Shown piece after piece: positions 33,267 through 42,292 of a stretch of DNA of 64,000 nucleotides. Position 1 is the stretch's first letter, and every line of letters begins with the position of its first letter. The position numbers and the translations under genes are program-made. This stretch comes from Nostocoides sp. F2B08 (GTDB taxonomy: Bacteria > Actinomycetota > Actinomycetes > Actinomycetales > Dermatophilaceae): the NCBI RefSeq assembly GCF_009184895.1, contig NZ_WESE01000004.1, forward strand, positions 310,001 to 374,000. The letters run 5' to 3'. The notes under the pieces are model-generated. The model saw nothing but the letters and a program-made list of their open reading frames with translations, did no database searches and had not been told where the DNA came from.

Positions 33267-34469
33267 ATGGTGGCGACGACGCCCTTCCACGATCGGCTCA
33301 GCGAGCTCAACGACCAGCGGCTCTACACGCACTGGCAGGGCCACCTCTCAGCACTGCGCTACACGCACGCACCGAAACACGAGTACTTCGCCGTCCGGCA
33401 CGGGGTCGGCGTCTTCGACACCTCGCCGCTCTACAAGTACCGGATCACCGGACCGGACGCCGAGCGTTTCCTCTCCGGCGTCCTCGTGCGCGACGTGAGC
33501 GATCTGCGGGAGGGGCGCGCCGCATACACCCTCTGGTGTGACGACCGCGGGTTCGTCATGGAGGACGGCGTGCTCTTCCGGCACGGTGCGGAGGACCTGG
33601 TCCTCACCTCCGCTCGGCCGGCGCTGGCATGGCTCACCGCGCACCGCGGCCCGCTCAAGGTCGGCCTCGAGGACGAGACCGACGCGTACGGGATCCTCGC
33701 CGTCCAAGGACCTCGTTCGGTGCGGGTCCTCGGCGCCCTGACCGCCGCTGCCGACCACCTCCGGCGGTTCGACCTCGCCCCCACGACCATCGCCGGTGCG
33801 GAGGTGACGGTGTCGCGGACGGGCTTCACGGGAGACCTCGGCTACGAGCTGACCGTGCCTCGCCGGAACTGCCTCGACGTCCTCGATGCGATCCTCGAGG
33901 CCGGCCGCGATCACCAGCTGCGGCCGTTCGGCGAAGAGGCGCTCGACATGCTCCGCATCGAGGCGGGCCTGCCGCTCGTCGATGTCGAGTGGACCGACTC
34001 GACCCTCGCGTGGAGCGACGAGCAGCGGGTCACGCCGACCGAGCTCGGCATGGGGTGGATGCTGCGCGGGGTCCGCGAAGGCCGGCGCTTCGTCGGGAGC
34101 GACGCGATCCGGCGCGAGCTCGAGACGGGGTCGAGCCGGTGGGCCACGACGGGCATCGTCGTCGACTGGCGCGCCTGGGACCGGCTGCACCGCGACGCCG
34201 GGCTGCTACCGACCAAGGACGAGCACCCGCTCGGCTGGGAGTCGTGGCTGCGCGACGACTCGGGGGAGCAGGTCGGCTACGCGACGAGCGTCATGTACTC
34301 CCCGGTCCTGCAGCGGCACATCGGGATCGCCCGGGTCAGACCCCGTCTCGCCGAGCCCGGCACCGGGCTGCACCTGGAGACCACGGTCCTGCATCGCACG
34401 GCGACGGTCGCCTGCCAGACCGTGCCGCTCCCCCACTTCGCCCCGCAGAGAAGGAGCGCAATGCCGTGA
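33267..34469 (+). CDS. GcvT-like aminomethyltransferase family protein
   Basis: A 400-aa folate-binding protein related to the glycine-cleavage T protein. N-terminal segment YFAVRHGVGVFDTSPLYKYRITGPDA matches the family start. SRTGFTGDLGYEL is the conserved GcvT folate-pocket motif, and a C-terminal barrel follows. True glycine-cleavage genes (gcvH, gcvP) are absent. Its stop overlaps the start of a PYROXD2-like FAD oxidoreductase (GTGA), so the two should work together, as GcvT-like and flavin domains do in sarcosine and dimethylglycine demethylation. That role is inferred. TATGCT 8 nt before ATG 33267 is a possible -10. Confidence 0.85.
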   Translation: MVATTPFHDRLSELNDQRLYTHWQGHLSALRYTHAPKHEYFAVRHGVGVFDTSPLYKYRITGPDAERFLSGVLVRDVSDLREGRAAYTLWCDDRGFVMEDGVLFRHGAEDLVLTSARPALAWLTAHRGPLKVGLEDETDAYGILAVQGPRSVRVLGALTAAADHLRRFDLAPTTIAGAEVTVSRTGFTGDLGYELTVPRRNCLDVLDAILEAGRDHQLRPFGEEALDMLRIEAGLPLVDVEWTDSTLAWSDEQRVTPTELGMGWMLRGVREGRRFVGSDAIRRELETGSSRWATTGIVVDWRAWDRLHRDAGLLPTKDEHPLGWESWLRDDSGEQVGYATSVMYSPVLQRHIGIARVRPRLAEPGTGLHLETTVLHRTATVACQTVPLPHFAPQRRSAMP

Positions 34470-36103
34470 GCGAGACGCCTGTGAGTGAGACAGCAGTGAA
34501 CGAGAACCAGAGCCGCGACCTCGCCTCCGAGCACTGGGACGCGATCGTCGTCGGCGGCGGTCACAACGGCCTGACCGCCGCCGCATATCTGGCGAAGTCC
34601 GGTATGCGCACGCTCGTCCTCGAGCAGCGTCACCTGGTCGGTGGTGCGGCGATCACCGAGGAACTGCGGCCCGGGTTCTCGTTCACGACCTTCTCGTACG
34701 CCCTCAGCCTCCTCCGGCCGGAGATCATCCACGAGCTGGATCTCGTCGAGCACGGCTTCATGCCGCTGATGATGCCGTCGTCGTTCCACCCCACCGGGGA
34801 CGGTGACTACCTGCTGTTCGGCGACGACACCGACCAGAACGTCCAGATGATCCGCCGGCACTCACGCCACGACGCCGACGCCTACCTGCGGTTCAACCAC
34901 GACGTCGACGAGGTCGTCCAGGCGGTGCAGCCGCTCTTCGACAACGCCCCGCCCGACCTCTGGGGCACCGACCCGCAGGACGAGGCCGACGTGGCGTGGC
35001 TGCTGGGGCACCTCCGCGGGATCGACAAGCGGGTCATGCACAACGCGGTGCGGCTCCTCACGGGAAGCGCGGCCGACTTCGTCGAGGACTACTTCGAGCA
35101 CCCGGCCATCGCGGGCTACCACATCTCCTCGGGCGTCATCGGGTCCAAGGTCGGGCCGATGTCGCCCGGCTCTGGCCTCGTCATGCTGTTCCACAAGATG
35201 GGTGAACACGACGGCCACCTCGGCTCCTGGGCCTTCCACCGCGGCGGCAACGGCGGGTTCACCCAGGTGCTCGCCCGGGCCGCCCAGGCGTTCGGCGCAA
35301 CGATCCGGCTCGAGTCGCCGGTCGAGGCCGTCCTGACGCGCGACGGCCGGACGACCGGGGTCGCGCTGCAGGACGGGACGGAGTTCTCGGCGCCGGTCGT
35401 CGTCTCGGCGCTGGACGCGCGCCGCACATTCACCCAGCTCGTCGACCCGCGCGAACTGCCCGACGACCTCGTCGACGCCGTGCGCCGGACGAAGTACCGC
35501 GGCGTCTCGAGCAAGGTGAACTTCGCGCTGGACACGCTGCCGACCTTCCCGGCGCTGCCGGACAGCGTCGACCACTTCGGCGGCTTCATCAACATCGGCC
35601 CGACCATCGAGTACGTCGAGCGGGCCTTCGACGCGAGCAAGTACGGCTGGTACAGCGAGCGACCCTACATCGACGCCGCGATCCAGTCCGTCGTCGACCC
35701 CGACATGGCTCCGCCCGGCAAGCACGTCATGTCGTGCTTCGTGCAGTACGCGCCATACGAGCTCCGCGGGAGTGACTGGGAGAGCGAACGCGAGAGGTTC
35801 GGCGACACCGCGCAGGCCGTGCTCGAGGAGCACTTCCCCGGCTTCGGCGACCTCGTCCTCCAGCGCGAGGTGGTCACGCCCGTCGACATCGAGACCCACA
35901 CCGGCCTGACGGAGGGCAACATCTTCGCGGGCGAGTTCCTCGCGCCCCAGATGTACTTCTTCCGCCCGGCCCCGGGCTGGAGCCGCTACGCGACGCCCAT
36001 CGACGGCTACTACCAGTGCGGGTCGGGCACGCATCCCGGTGGCTGCGTGATGGGGAGCCCGGCACGCCTGGCCGTCCAGCGGATACTCAACGACCGTCGC
36101 TGA
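34466..36103 (+). CDS. phytoene-desaturase/PYROXD2-like FAD oxidoreductase
   Basis: FAD-dependent oxidoreductase, 545 aa. The N-terminal dinucleotide fold is VVGGGHNGLTAAAYLAKSG with an acidic strand end LVLEQRHLVGGAA. A second CrtI-like C-terminal motif (YYQCGSGTHPGGCVMGSPA) contacts FAD. It is longer than plant-type carotenoid desaturases and has no carotenoid genes nearby. GTG 34466 overlaps the GcvT-like stop and is preceded by AAGGAG, so translation is coupled. It may oxidise an N-methyl compound and hand C1 units to the folate-binding partner (inference). Confidence 0.85.
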   Translation: MSETPVSETAVNENQSRDLASEHWDAIVVGGGHNGLTAAAYLAKSGMRTLVLEQRHLVGGAAITEELRPGFSFTTFSYALSLLRPEIIHELDLVEHGFMPLMMPSSFHPTGDGDYLLFGDDTDQNVQMIRRHSRHDADAYLRFNHDVDEVVQAVQPLFDNAPPDLWGTDPQDEADVAWLLGHLRGIDKRVMHNAVRLLTGSAADFVEDYFEHPAIAGYHISSGVIGSKVGPMSPGSGLVMLFHKMGEHDGHLGSWAFHRGGNGGFTQVLARAAQAFGATIRLESPVEAVLTRDGRTTGVALQDGTEFSAPVVVSALDARRTFTQLVDPRELPDDLVDAVRRTKYRGVSSKVNFALDTLPTFPALPDSVDHFGGFINIGPTIEYVERAFDASKYGWYSERPYIDAAIQSVVDPDMAPPGKHVMSCFVQYAPYELRGSDWESERERFGDTAQAVLEEHFPGFGDLVLQREVVTPVDIETHTGLTEGNIFAGEFLAPQMYFFRPAPGWSRYATPIDGYYQCGSGTHPGGCVMGSPARLAVQRILNDRR

Positions 36104-36158
36104 GGCGACCCGCGCCAGGGCCACCGCTCCGCGAGCTCGCTCCCGATCTGCACCCCTG

Positions 36159-36214
36159 CACCCGAACTGCGACCTGACGCCTGCAGTTGCAGGGGCCAGG
36201 TCGCAGTTCGGGTG
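36159..36214. terminator. palindromic hairpin between convergent genes
   Basis: Arms of 27 nt (starting CACCCGAACTGCGACCTG) with only two mismatches and a 2-nt loop. The same sequence family recurs at 37204-37261, so the alpha/beta hydrolase gene is bracketed by the pair. Confidence 0.7.
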
Positions 36215-36239
36215 CCTGTGATGACGATGTGGAGTGCAC

Positions 36240-37055
36240 CTACTGCCCTTCATCGGAGATGAGGAATCGGAGGACGACCTGCGCGAACTCCTCCGGGATC
36301 AACTGGTCGGCCACGTGTTGCTGGCCGGGCAACATGATCACCTGTGCATGCGCAACGCCGTCGGCCACCGTGCGTATCGCCTCCTGCAAGAACGCCGGGC
36401 TGTCCCCTCCTCCGATCAGCAGCGTCGGACACCGAATGGCGGTCAGCTCGATGTCGTCGATGAGTAGTGGGACGCTCTCCTCGCGCGGCAGCGTCGGAGC
36501 CGAAGCCACCCTCGCCGGCCACGTCGGCTGCGCCCGCAGCGCGCTGATCTCCTCCTGCGGCATGTGCAGGACCTCGCGCAGCATCAGCTCCGCGACCTCT
36601 TCGTTGCGGCCGGCGTCGGCTGCGGTTTTCATCCGAGCCACCAGCTCGGCCGGCTGCCCGGCCGGCACGATCGCGGGCTCATAGGCGACCACCCGCCGCA
36701 CGTGCGCAGAACGAGCCGTCGCCCGCAGCACGAGGTACCCGCCCAGAGAGTGCCCGAGGACGTCGACCGGGCTGTCGGCCCGGTCGGCCACCGTGTCGAT
36801 CACGGCGACGACGTCCTCGACCTCGCGGTCCACGGACCAGTGCGGGCCGTCGGAGCTGCCGCCGCGGCCGCGACGATCCATCGCGTACACCGTGCGATGC
36901 CGGGCGAGAGCGTCGGTGATCCGCCAACGGGTGTGATCCGACATCGACCCGTGCACAAGGAGCAGAGGCGGTCCCGAGCCGCTGTTCCAGACCGCGATCC
37001 TCGCGCCGTCGGGGGACTCGACGGAGAACGACTCCAAACCTGGGGACTGGCTCAT
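36240..37055 (-). CDS. alpha/beta hydrolase
   Basis: A 271-aa alpha/beta-hydrolase. It has the oxyanion motif LLLVHGSMSDHTRW, the strand YAMDRRGRGGSSDGP, the nucleophile Ser in LGHSLGGYL, and a C-terminal His in PGQQHVAD. The fold also covers haloperoxidases, esterases and lactonases, and the substrate is not evident. ATG 37055 has GAGG about 5-6 nt upstream. The gene stands alone between two copies of one palindromic repeat family, with unrelated transcription units on either side. Confidence 0.88.
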   Translation of the reverse strand: MSQSPGLESFSVESPDGARIAVWNSGSGPPLLLVHGSMSDHTRWRITDALARHRTVYAMDRRGRGGSSDGPHWSVDREVEDVVAVIDTVADRADSPVDVLGHSLGGYLVLRATARSAHVRRVVAYEPAIVPAGQPAELVARMKTAADAGRNEEVAELMLREVLHMPQEEISALRAQPTWPARVASAPTLPREESVPLLIDDIELTAIRCPTLLIGGGDSPAFLQEAIRTVADGVAHAQVIMLPGQQHVADQLIPEEFAQVVLRFLISDEGQ

Positions 37056-37203
37056 CACGACCTCGCACCTGCCAACCCTCCCCATCGTCCCACCACGCCC
37101 CCGGCTCGTCCAGAAGCCGGGCAGGGCTCGGCCCGACCGTCGCTGAGGCGCCCCCTCTCGCTCGTGGCTGCCGATCCGCGAGGTAGCCCGACTTCTGCCC
37201 CCC

Positions 37204-37261
37204 CACCCCCGAACTGCGACCTCACCCTTGCAGTTGCAGGGGTCAGATCGCAGTTCGGGTG
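37204..37261. terminator. palindromic hairpin after the desaturase gene
   Basis: Imperfect arms of 27-29 nt with CCCGAACTGCGACCT and GCAGTTGCAGG, related to 36159-36214. It lies 50 nt past the desaturase stop codon (37311). Confidence 0.7.
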
Positions 37262-37310
37262 TGTGGGCTGCGGTGGTGGGGGCTGAACCGCTCTTCGGGG
37301 ACCCGGCTGG

Positions 37311-38666
37311 TCAGCGGGGACGGCCGCCGAGCGACTTCTTGCGCAGCGCGCGGGCGGCGGCCAGCTTGACGGTGTCGCGGCGGCGCCGGCCCTCGACCTT
37401 GTTCGGCAGCGAGAGCTGGACGACCTTCTTGTAGACGCTGAAGACCTGCTTCGGCAGCGAGCCGGTGACGTACTTGAGCTCGTAGCGCTCCATGAGGTCA
37501 CGGATCCGCGGGGAGATCTCGGCGTAACGGTTGCTCGGCATGTCGGGGTACAGGTGGTGCTCGATCTGGTGGCTGAGGTTGCCGGTCATGATGTGCATGA
37601 ACTTCGACCCCGAGATGTTGCCCGATCCGAGCATCTGGCGCAGGTACCACTCGCCACGGGTCTCGCCCTCGATCGAGGTCTTCTCGAACGTCTCGATGCC
37701 CTCGGGGAAGTGCCCGCAGATGATGACGGTGTTGGTCCAGATGTTGCGGGCCAGGTTGGCGACGATGTTCGCGGTGAGCGTGGACTTCGTCCCGCCGAAG
37801 GGGGCCGCGAGCACCGGGTGGACGAGGTAGTCCTTGGTCGCCTGCTGCTTGATCTTGCCGAGGACCTCGGAGGCCTGGGCGCGGAACTCGGCCTTCTCCT
37901 CCTCGGTCATCCGCTTGCGCTTGGCGAGATAGCCGCCGAGCTCGAGGTCGTATGCGGCGATCGAGTACTCGAACATCGCCGCGTTGGCGACGTGCCAGAT
38001 GGGCTGACCGAGGCAGAACAGCGTCCAGCGCTGGTCCTCGTCGACGCGGATGATGCCGTATCCGAGGTCGTTGTCGCGGCCGAGGACGTTGGTGAAGGTG
38101 TGGTGCAGCTCGTTGTGGCTGTGCTTCCACTGGCTCGCGGGCGAGACGTTGTCCCACTCCCAGGCCTGGCTGTGGATCTTCGGGTCACGCATCCAGTCCC
38201 ACTGGCCGTGCATGACGTTGTGGCCGATCTCCATGTTCTCGAGGATCTTCGCGATCGACAGGCCCGCGGTCCCGATCCACCAGAACGGCTTGACGCCCTT
38301 GACCTTGACGCCGGAGAACAGCAGCGTCGCGCGGCTGCCCATCTCGAGGTAGCGCTGGGTCTTGATGACCTTGCGGATGTAGGCGGCGTCGCGCTCGCCG
38401 CGGCTGTCCATGACCTCCTGGCGCAGCGCGTCGAGCTCGCGGCCGATCTCCTCGACCTGCTCGGGCGTGAGGTGCGCCATGGGGTTGGGCTTGCCGGAGC
38501 GCTTGGGCTTGAACTCGCGGGTCGGGTCGGACTCGGGGCGCAGCCGGGAGTTGACGTTCGGCTTGGCGACGTCCGTGCCGGTGGCCTCGGTGCTGGTGGT
38601 CGTGGTGCTGGTGGTCGTGGTGCTGGTGGTCGGCTCGGTCAGGGTGCGCTCGGGGGCGAGAGTCAT
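37311..38666 (-). CDS. DesA3-type membrane fatty-acid (acyl-CoA) desaturase
   Basis: Integral-membrane di-iron desaturase, 451 aa. Histidine boxes are EIGHNVMHGQWDW, KHSHNELHHTFTN and SHQIEHHLYPDMP, matching the Mycobacterium DesA3/linoleoyl-CoA desaturase group that makes oleoyl-type chains. The N-terminus carries a Thr/Ser stretch from a 15-bp tandem repeat. Downstream of and codirectional with a reductase of the Rv3230c type (82-bp gap), it has the same pairing as M. tuberculosis desA3, where the reductase feeds electrons to the desaturase. The upstream TetR-like operator probably controls both. Confidence 0.92.
   Translation of the reverse strand: MTLAPERTLTEPTTSTTTTSTTTTSTEATGTDVAKPNVNSRLRPESDPTREFKPKRSGKPNPMAHLTPEQVEEIGRELDALRQEVMDSRGERDAAYIRKVIKTQRYLEMGSRATLLFSGVKVKGVKPFWWIGTAGLSIAKILENMEIGHNVMHGQWDWMRDPKIHSQAWEWDNVSPASQWKHSHNELHHTFTNVLGRDNDLGYGIIRVDEDQRWTLFCLGQPIWHVANAAMFEYSIAAYDLELGGYLAKRKRMTEEEKAEFRAQASEVLGKIKQQATKDYLVHPVLAAPFGGTKSTLTANIVANLARNIWTNTVIICGHFPEGIETFEKTSIEGETRGEWYLRQMLGSGNISGSKFMHIMTGNLSHQIEHHLYPDMPSNRYAEISPRIRDLMERYELKYVTGSLPKQVFSVYKKVVQLSLPNKVEGRRRRDTVKLAAARALRKKSLGGRPR
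38591..38632. repeat. 15-bp tandem repeat inside the desaturase gene
   Basis: TGCTGGTGGTCGTGG occurs nearly three times in a row and encodes a Thr/Ser-rich N-terminal segment. The 15-bp unit keeps the frame, so copy-number change would only alter linker length. Confidence 0.8.
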
Positions 38667-38748
38667 GAGATGGCTCCTTCGCTGGGGTGCGGAAAGTGTG
38701 TGGGTGGCGGGAGGTCGGGTGTCGACCCGAGTGGCAGGTCGGGGACGG

Positions 38749-39876
38749 TCAGAGCTCGAGGTCGCACTCGCCGGCGACCGCGTTGATGCACGTCTGGATG
38801 GGCAGGTCGTCGCCGGGTTCGGCGGTCGTCACCTCGCCGGTGCGCAGGTCACGGACCGCGCCCTGACGCATCGTCACGACGCAGCCCATGCAGATGCCCA
38901 TGCGGCAGCCGCTGGGCATGAGGACGCCGGCATCCTCGCCGGCGTCGAGGATCGGGGTGCCGCCGTCGGACGAGACGCTGCGGTCGGTGGACAGGAAGGT
39001 GATCCGGCCGCCCTCGCCGGGCTCGATGACCGTGGGCCGGAAGCGCTCGACGGTGAGCCGGTCGGCGATCCCGTGCGCCGCCCAGAAGGCCTCGGCGGCG
39101 TCGAGGAGGCCGGTCGGACCGCATACCCAGGTCTGTCGGTCCCGCCAGTCGGGGACGAGCGTGTCCAGGTCGGCCAGGTCGAGCATGCCGTGCTCGTCGT
39201 CGTGGCGCTGGAGGTATGCGGTGCGCCCCTGATCGCCGAAGCCGCGCAGCTCCTCGGCGCAGATGACGTCGGCCGCGGTCGGTGCGCAGTGGACGTGGGC
39301 GACGTCGGGAAGGTCGGTTCGGCTGCGGAGCATCCCGATCACGGGGGTGATGCCGCTGCCGGCGGTGATGAAGAGGGTCCTGGCGGGCGGGGCGGCGGGG
39401 ATCGTGAAGTCGCCGGTCGCCTGGTCGAGCATGACGAGGGTGCCGGGCTCGGTGCGGCGGACGAGATGGTTGCTCACCTTGCCGTCCGGGATCGCCTTGA
39501 CGGTGATCTCGATCGTGCCGTCGGGGGTATGCGGTGGCGAGGTCACCGAGTACGCGCGCCAGTGGCGGACGCCGTCGATGTCGACGCCGACCCGGATGTA
39601 CTGGCCGGGGATGTGGCCGCGCCAGCCGCGTCCGGGCTGGATCGTGATCGTCGCGGCGTCGGGGGTCTCGGGCGTCACGGCGAGTATGCGTCCGCGCAGG
39701 TCAGCGCCCTCACGGAGGGGGTTGAAGAGGTCGAGGTAGTCGGAGGGGACGAGCGGTGTCGCGAGGATCTCCGCGACCCGCCAGAGGCTGGAGCGCAGGG
39801 ATCCGGCGACGGGCGCGGCGACCGATGAGGAGGGCCGCCTGCGCACCGCGTGGGGTCTGGCAGGAGAAATCGTCAC
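38749..39876 (-). CDS. ferredoxin reductase with C-terminal 2Fe-2S domain (desaturase electron donor)
   Basis: A 375-aa NAD(P)H oxidoreductase. The FAD-binding domain has HWRAYSVTSPP (RxYS). The nucleotide-binding domain has LFITAGSGITPVIGML and WVCGPTGLLDA. The C-terminal plant-type 2Fe-2S domain has SGCRMGICMGC and the fourth Cys in QTCINA. Order FAD-NAD-2Fe2S matches Rv3230c, the partner of DesA3. It transfers electrons from NADPH to the di-iron desaturase. GTG 39876 lies 12 bp from a strong inverted repeat that probably binds a TetR-family regulator. Confidence 0.92.
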   Translation of the reverse strand: MTISPARPHAVRRRPSSSVAAPVAGSLRSSLWRVAEILATPLVPSDYLDLFNPLREGADLRGRILAVTPETPDAATITIQPGRGWRGHIPGQYIRVGVDIDGVRHWRAYSVTSPPHTPDGTIEITVKAIPDGKVSNHLVRRTEPGTLVMLDQATGDFTIPAAPPARTLFITAGSGITPVIGMLRSRTDLPDVAHVHCAPTAADVICAEELRGFGDQGRTAYLQRHDDEHGMLDLADLDTLVPDWRDRQTWVCGPTGLLDAAEAFWAAHGIADRLTVERFRPTVIEPGEGGRITFLSTDRSVSSDGGTPILDAGEDAGVLMPSGCRMGICMGCVVTMRQGAVRDLRTGEVTTAEPGDDLPIQTCINAVAGECDLEL

Positions 39877-39888
39877 GCTCCCCAGACT

Positions 39889-39923
39889 AACCTACGTTTG
39901 CGTAGGTTACGACTCCGTAGGTT
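39889..39923. promoter_or_regulatory. TetR-type operator upstream of the reductase-desaturase operon
   Basis: AACCTACG-TTTG-CGTAGGTT is a perfect inverted repeat (39889-39908). A further half-site CGTAGGTT follows at 39916-39923. Its position just upstream of GTG 39876 fits repression. No tetR gene is adjacent. Confidence 0.65.
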
Positions 39924-40074
39924 TGCTGAGTTCGGATCGCGCGTTTCTCTCCCCAACCGGGAAACGCAACGTTCACCACGGCTCCTAACCATGGTGAACC
40001 GAGAGTTCGCCAGGTGAAGTTGCGCCGCCTCCTCGACCCCGGAGCCGGGTCCGGTCAAGGCCGGGCCCGAGTGC

Positions 40075-40080
40075 CAGACT
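40075..40080 (+). promoter_or_regulatory. -10-like box of a probable leaderless promoter (dimethylargininase-like gene)
   Basis: CAGACT, 6 nt before ATG 40087, within GTGCCAGACTCT, a string also found before the murJ start. Confidence 0.45.
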
Positions 40081-40086
40081 CTGCGC

Positions 40087-40953
40087 ATGACCGCGAACCC
40101 CGCCGGCTTCGGCGTCCGTTCCATGTATGCGCGCCTCGCCCGGGTCGCCGTCCGCACCCCGAGCGTCGCAGGGGACTTCGCCGCCGCCGGGTGGCGAGCG
40201 GCCCCCGACCCCGGCCGGATCCGCGACCAGCACGCCGCATTCGTGCACACCCTGCTCGACCTCGGCACGGATGTCGTCGTGCTGGGCGAGACCCCGGGTC
40301 AGGTCGACTCCGTCTATGCGTACGACGCCGCGTTCGTCACCGGCCGCGGCGCGATCGTGCTCAACCCCGCCAAACCCGCGCGGCAGGGCGAGGCCGCGAT
40401 CATGGAGCGCAGCCTCGACGCACTCGGCGTGCCGGTCATCGGCCGACTGGCGAACGACGCAACGGCGGACGGCGGCGACCTCATGTGGCTCGACGACTCG
40501 ACCCTCGCCATGGGGCGCGGATTCCGGACCAACGCCGCCGCGCATACCCTCATGCGCAGTCTGCTCGCGGAGGAGGGTGTGGACACCGTCTCGTTCGACA
40601 TGCCCTACGGCCGCGGGCCAGACCACTGCCTGCACCTCATGTCGTCGCTGTCGCTCGTCGGTCCACAGGTGGCGGTCGTGTTCCCCCCGCAGCTGCCGAT
40701 CGCGCTGCACGAGTGGCTCGTCGAGCGCGACTACACCCTGGTCGACGTCACTGAGGCCGAGTACGACCTGCAGGGCTGCAACGTCCTCGCGACCGGGCCG
40801 AACCAGGCGGTGATCTTCAGCGGTGTCCCGCATGTGGTCGGGGCGCTGGAGGCTGCGGGCGTCGAGGTGCACGAGGTCGACGGTGACCAGTTCGTCCTCG
40901 GCGACGGCGGGCCGACGTGCCTGACCCGTCCCCTCCTGCGCGTCACCGAGTGA
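40087..40953 (+). CDS. dimethylargininase / arginine deiminase-type amidinohydrolase
   Basis: A 288-aa pentein-fold enzyme. The catalytic set is visible: Asp/Glu in NDATADGGDLMWLDD, His in GPDHCLHLMSSLS, and the C-terminal nucleophile Cys in GGPTCLTRPLLR. The size and the C-terminal Cys match DDAH-type enzymes, which hydrolyse methylated or free arginine-like guanidines to citrulline plus amine. Substrate choice is not fixed by these motifs. It converges on an M20 deacylase/peptidase gene with 28 bp between stops, and no arc operon genes are nearby. Confidence 0.87.
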   Translation: MTANPAGFGVRSMYARLARVAVRTPSVAGDFAAAGWRAAPDPGRIRDQHAAFVHTLLDLGTDVVVLGETPGQVDSVYAYDAAFVTGRGAIVLNPAKPARQGEAAIMERSLDALGVPVIGRLANDATADGGDLMWLDDSTLAMGRGFRTNAAAHTLMRSLLAEEGVDTVSFDMPYGRGPDHCLHLMSSLSLVGPQVAVVFPPQLPIALHEWLVERDYTLVDVTEAEYDLQGCNVLATGPNQAVIFSGVPHVVGALEAAGVEVHEVDGDQFVLGDGGPTCLTRPLLRVTE

Positions 40954-40981
40954 CGGCCCCCGCGCGCGCCCCCCAGCACTC

Positions 40982-42286
40982 TCAGTCGCAGACGCGCCGC
41001 ACCGTGAGCGCCGCGAGCGCCCGGGTCACCTCGAGCAGCTCGGCGATGTCGACCTGCTCGCGCGGGGCGTGCGCCATGCGGACGTCACCGGGGCCGTAGT
41101 GGAGCGTCGGGATGCCCCCGACCCCCGCATACAGGCGCAGGTCGGACCCGTAGGGCGCCGCCCCGAGGTCCGGCCGCCGCCCCGTCACCGCGTGCACGGC
41201 ATCGACGACCTCGCCGACGAACGCGTGCTCCCGGTCGATCCCGCCCGGCGCGAACTGTCCGCCGGTCCAGGAGACCTCGGCCGGGTGGTCGCGCAGCCAG
41301 GGGTCGACCGAGCAGGCGTATGCGACGCTCGCCTCGAGCTCCCGCCTCGCCTCCGCGAGGTCCTCCCCGAGCCGGACGCCGTAGCGGCCTTCGGCGACGA
41401 GGAGGTCGGGGACCGAGCTGGACCAGTCGCCGGAGCGGATCCGACCGACGGAGAGGGCGTAGGGCAGAGCGGTGCCGTCGAAGAGCGGGTCGGGGTCGGC
41501 GTTGCGGCGGCGCTCGAGGTCCCGGAGGACGGCGTGGATGGGCAGGAAGGCCTCGAACGCCGAGACCCCGGACAGCCGCGCGGAGCCGTGGGCGGCCCGA
41601 CCCGTCACCCGGATCTCGAAGGTCAGCGCGCCGGCGTTGGCGACGACGACCCGACCGCTCGTCGGCTCGGTGATGACGGCCACCTCGCCGGTGTGACCGC
41701 GTCTGAGGGTGGCGAAGGCGCCGAGTCCGCCGTCCTCCTCGCTGATGACGTGGTGGAGGGCGAGGGGGCGGCGCAGGGCGGCGCCCGAGCGGACGACGGC
41801 GCGCAGGACGGCGAGGTTGGCGGCGACGCCGGCCTTCATGTCGCAAGCGCCGCGGCCGTGGACGGCGCCGCCGCGGATGGCGCCGCTCCACGGGTCCCGG
41901 TGGGGCCAGCGGTCCAGATCGCCGGTCGGGACGACGTCGCTGTGGCCCTGGAGCACGAGCGCCGGGATCTCGCCGGCCTGCCGCGGACCGACCACGCCGA
42001 CCACGCCCCAGCCCTCGGTGCGGGGCGCCTCGGTGCCGGGGTGGTCGGGGTCGGCGGCGAGCGCGTCGAGGTCGATGCGCCACACGTCGACCTCGCAGCC
42101 GAGTTCGGTCAGCTCACGAGCGATGGAGTGCTGGAGCTCGGACTCGGCGTCGGTGCCCGTGACGCTCGGGGTGCGGATGAGGTCGACGAGACTCTGGACC
42201 GTCTCCTGCTCGTCGATCGTGTCGAGCACGCGGCGCTGGGTGTCGGTCAGGTCCGACGGGTCGATGCGCTCGGGCACGCTCAGCAT
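40982..42286 (-). CDS. M20 ArgE/DapE-type deacylase or peptidase
   Basis: Zinc hydrolase of 434 aa in the ArgE/DapE/ACY1 group. Motifs are LQGHSDVVPTGD (His ligand), RGACDMKAG (bridging Asp), VISEEDGGLG (catalytic base and ligand), VITEPTSG, and the late His in HYGPGDVRMAH. It removes N-acyl groups from amino acids or cleaves short peptides. It follows the FMN-reductase gene by 9 bp on the same strand. However, TAGACT 6 nt before ATG 42286 coincides with that gene's stop codon, so an internal leaderless promoter may uncouple it. Confidence 0.9.
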   Translation of the reverse strand: MLSVPERIDPSDLTDTQRRVLDTIDEQETVQSLVDLIRTPSVTGTDAESELQHSIARELTELGCEVDVWRIDLDALAADPDHPGTEAPRTEGWGVVGVVGPRQAGEIPALVLQGHSDVVPTGDLDRWPHRDPWSGAIRGGAVHGRGACDMKAGVAANLAVLRAVVRSGAALRRPLALHHVISEEDGGLGAFATLRRGHTGEVAVITEPTSGRVVVANAGALTFEIRVTGRAAHGSARLSGVSAFEAFLPIHAVLRDLERRRNADPDPLFDGTALPYALSVGRIRSGDWSSSVPDLLVAEGRYGVRLGEDLAEARRELEASVAYACSVDPWLRDHPAEVSWTGGQFAPGGIDREHAFVGEVVDAVHAVTGRRPDLGAAPYGSDLRLYAGVGGIPTLHYGPGDVRMAHAPREQVDIAELLEVTRALAALTVRRVCD

Positions 42287-42292
42287 GAGCGG

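Noticed and set aside
33179-33310. 44-codon N-terminal extension of the UbiB-like protein
   Set aside because: It would cross the divergent GcvT-like start at 33267, and the Arg-rich sequence has no family match.
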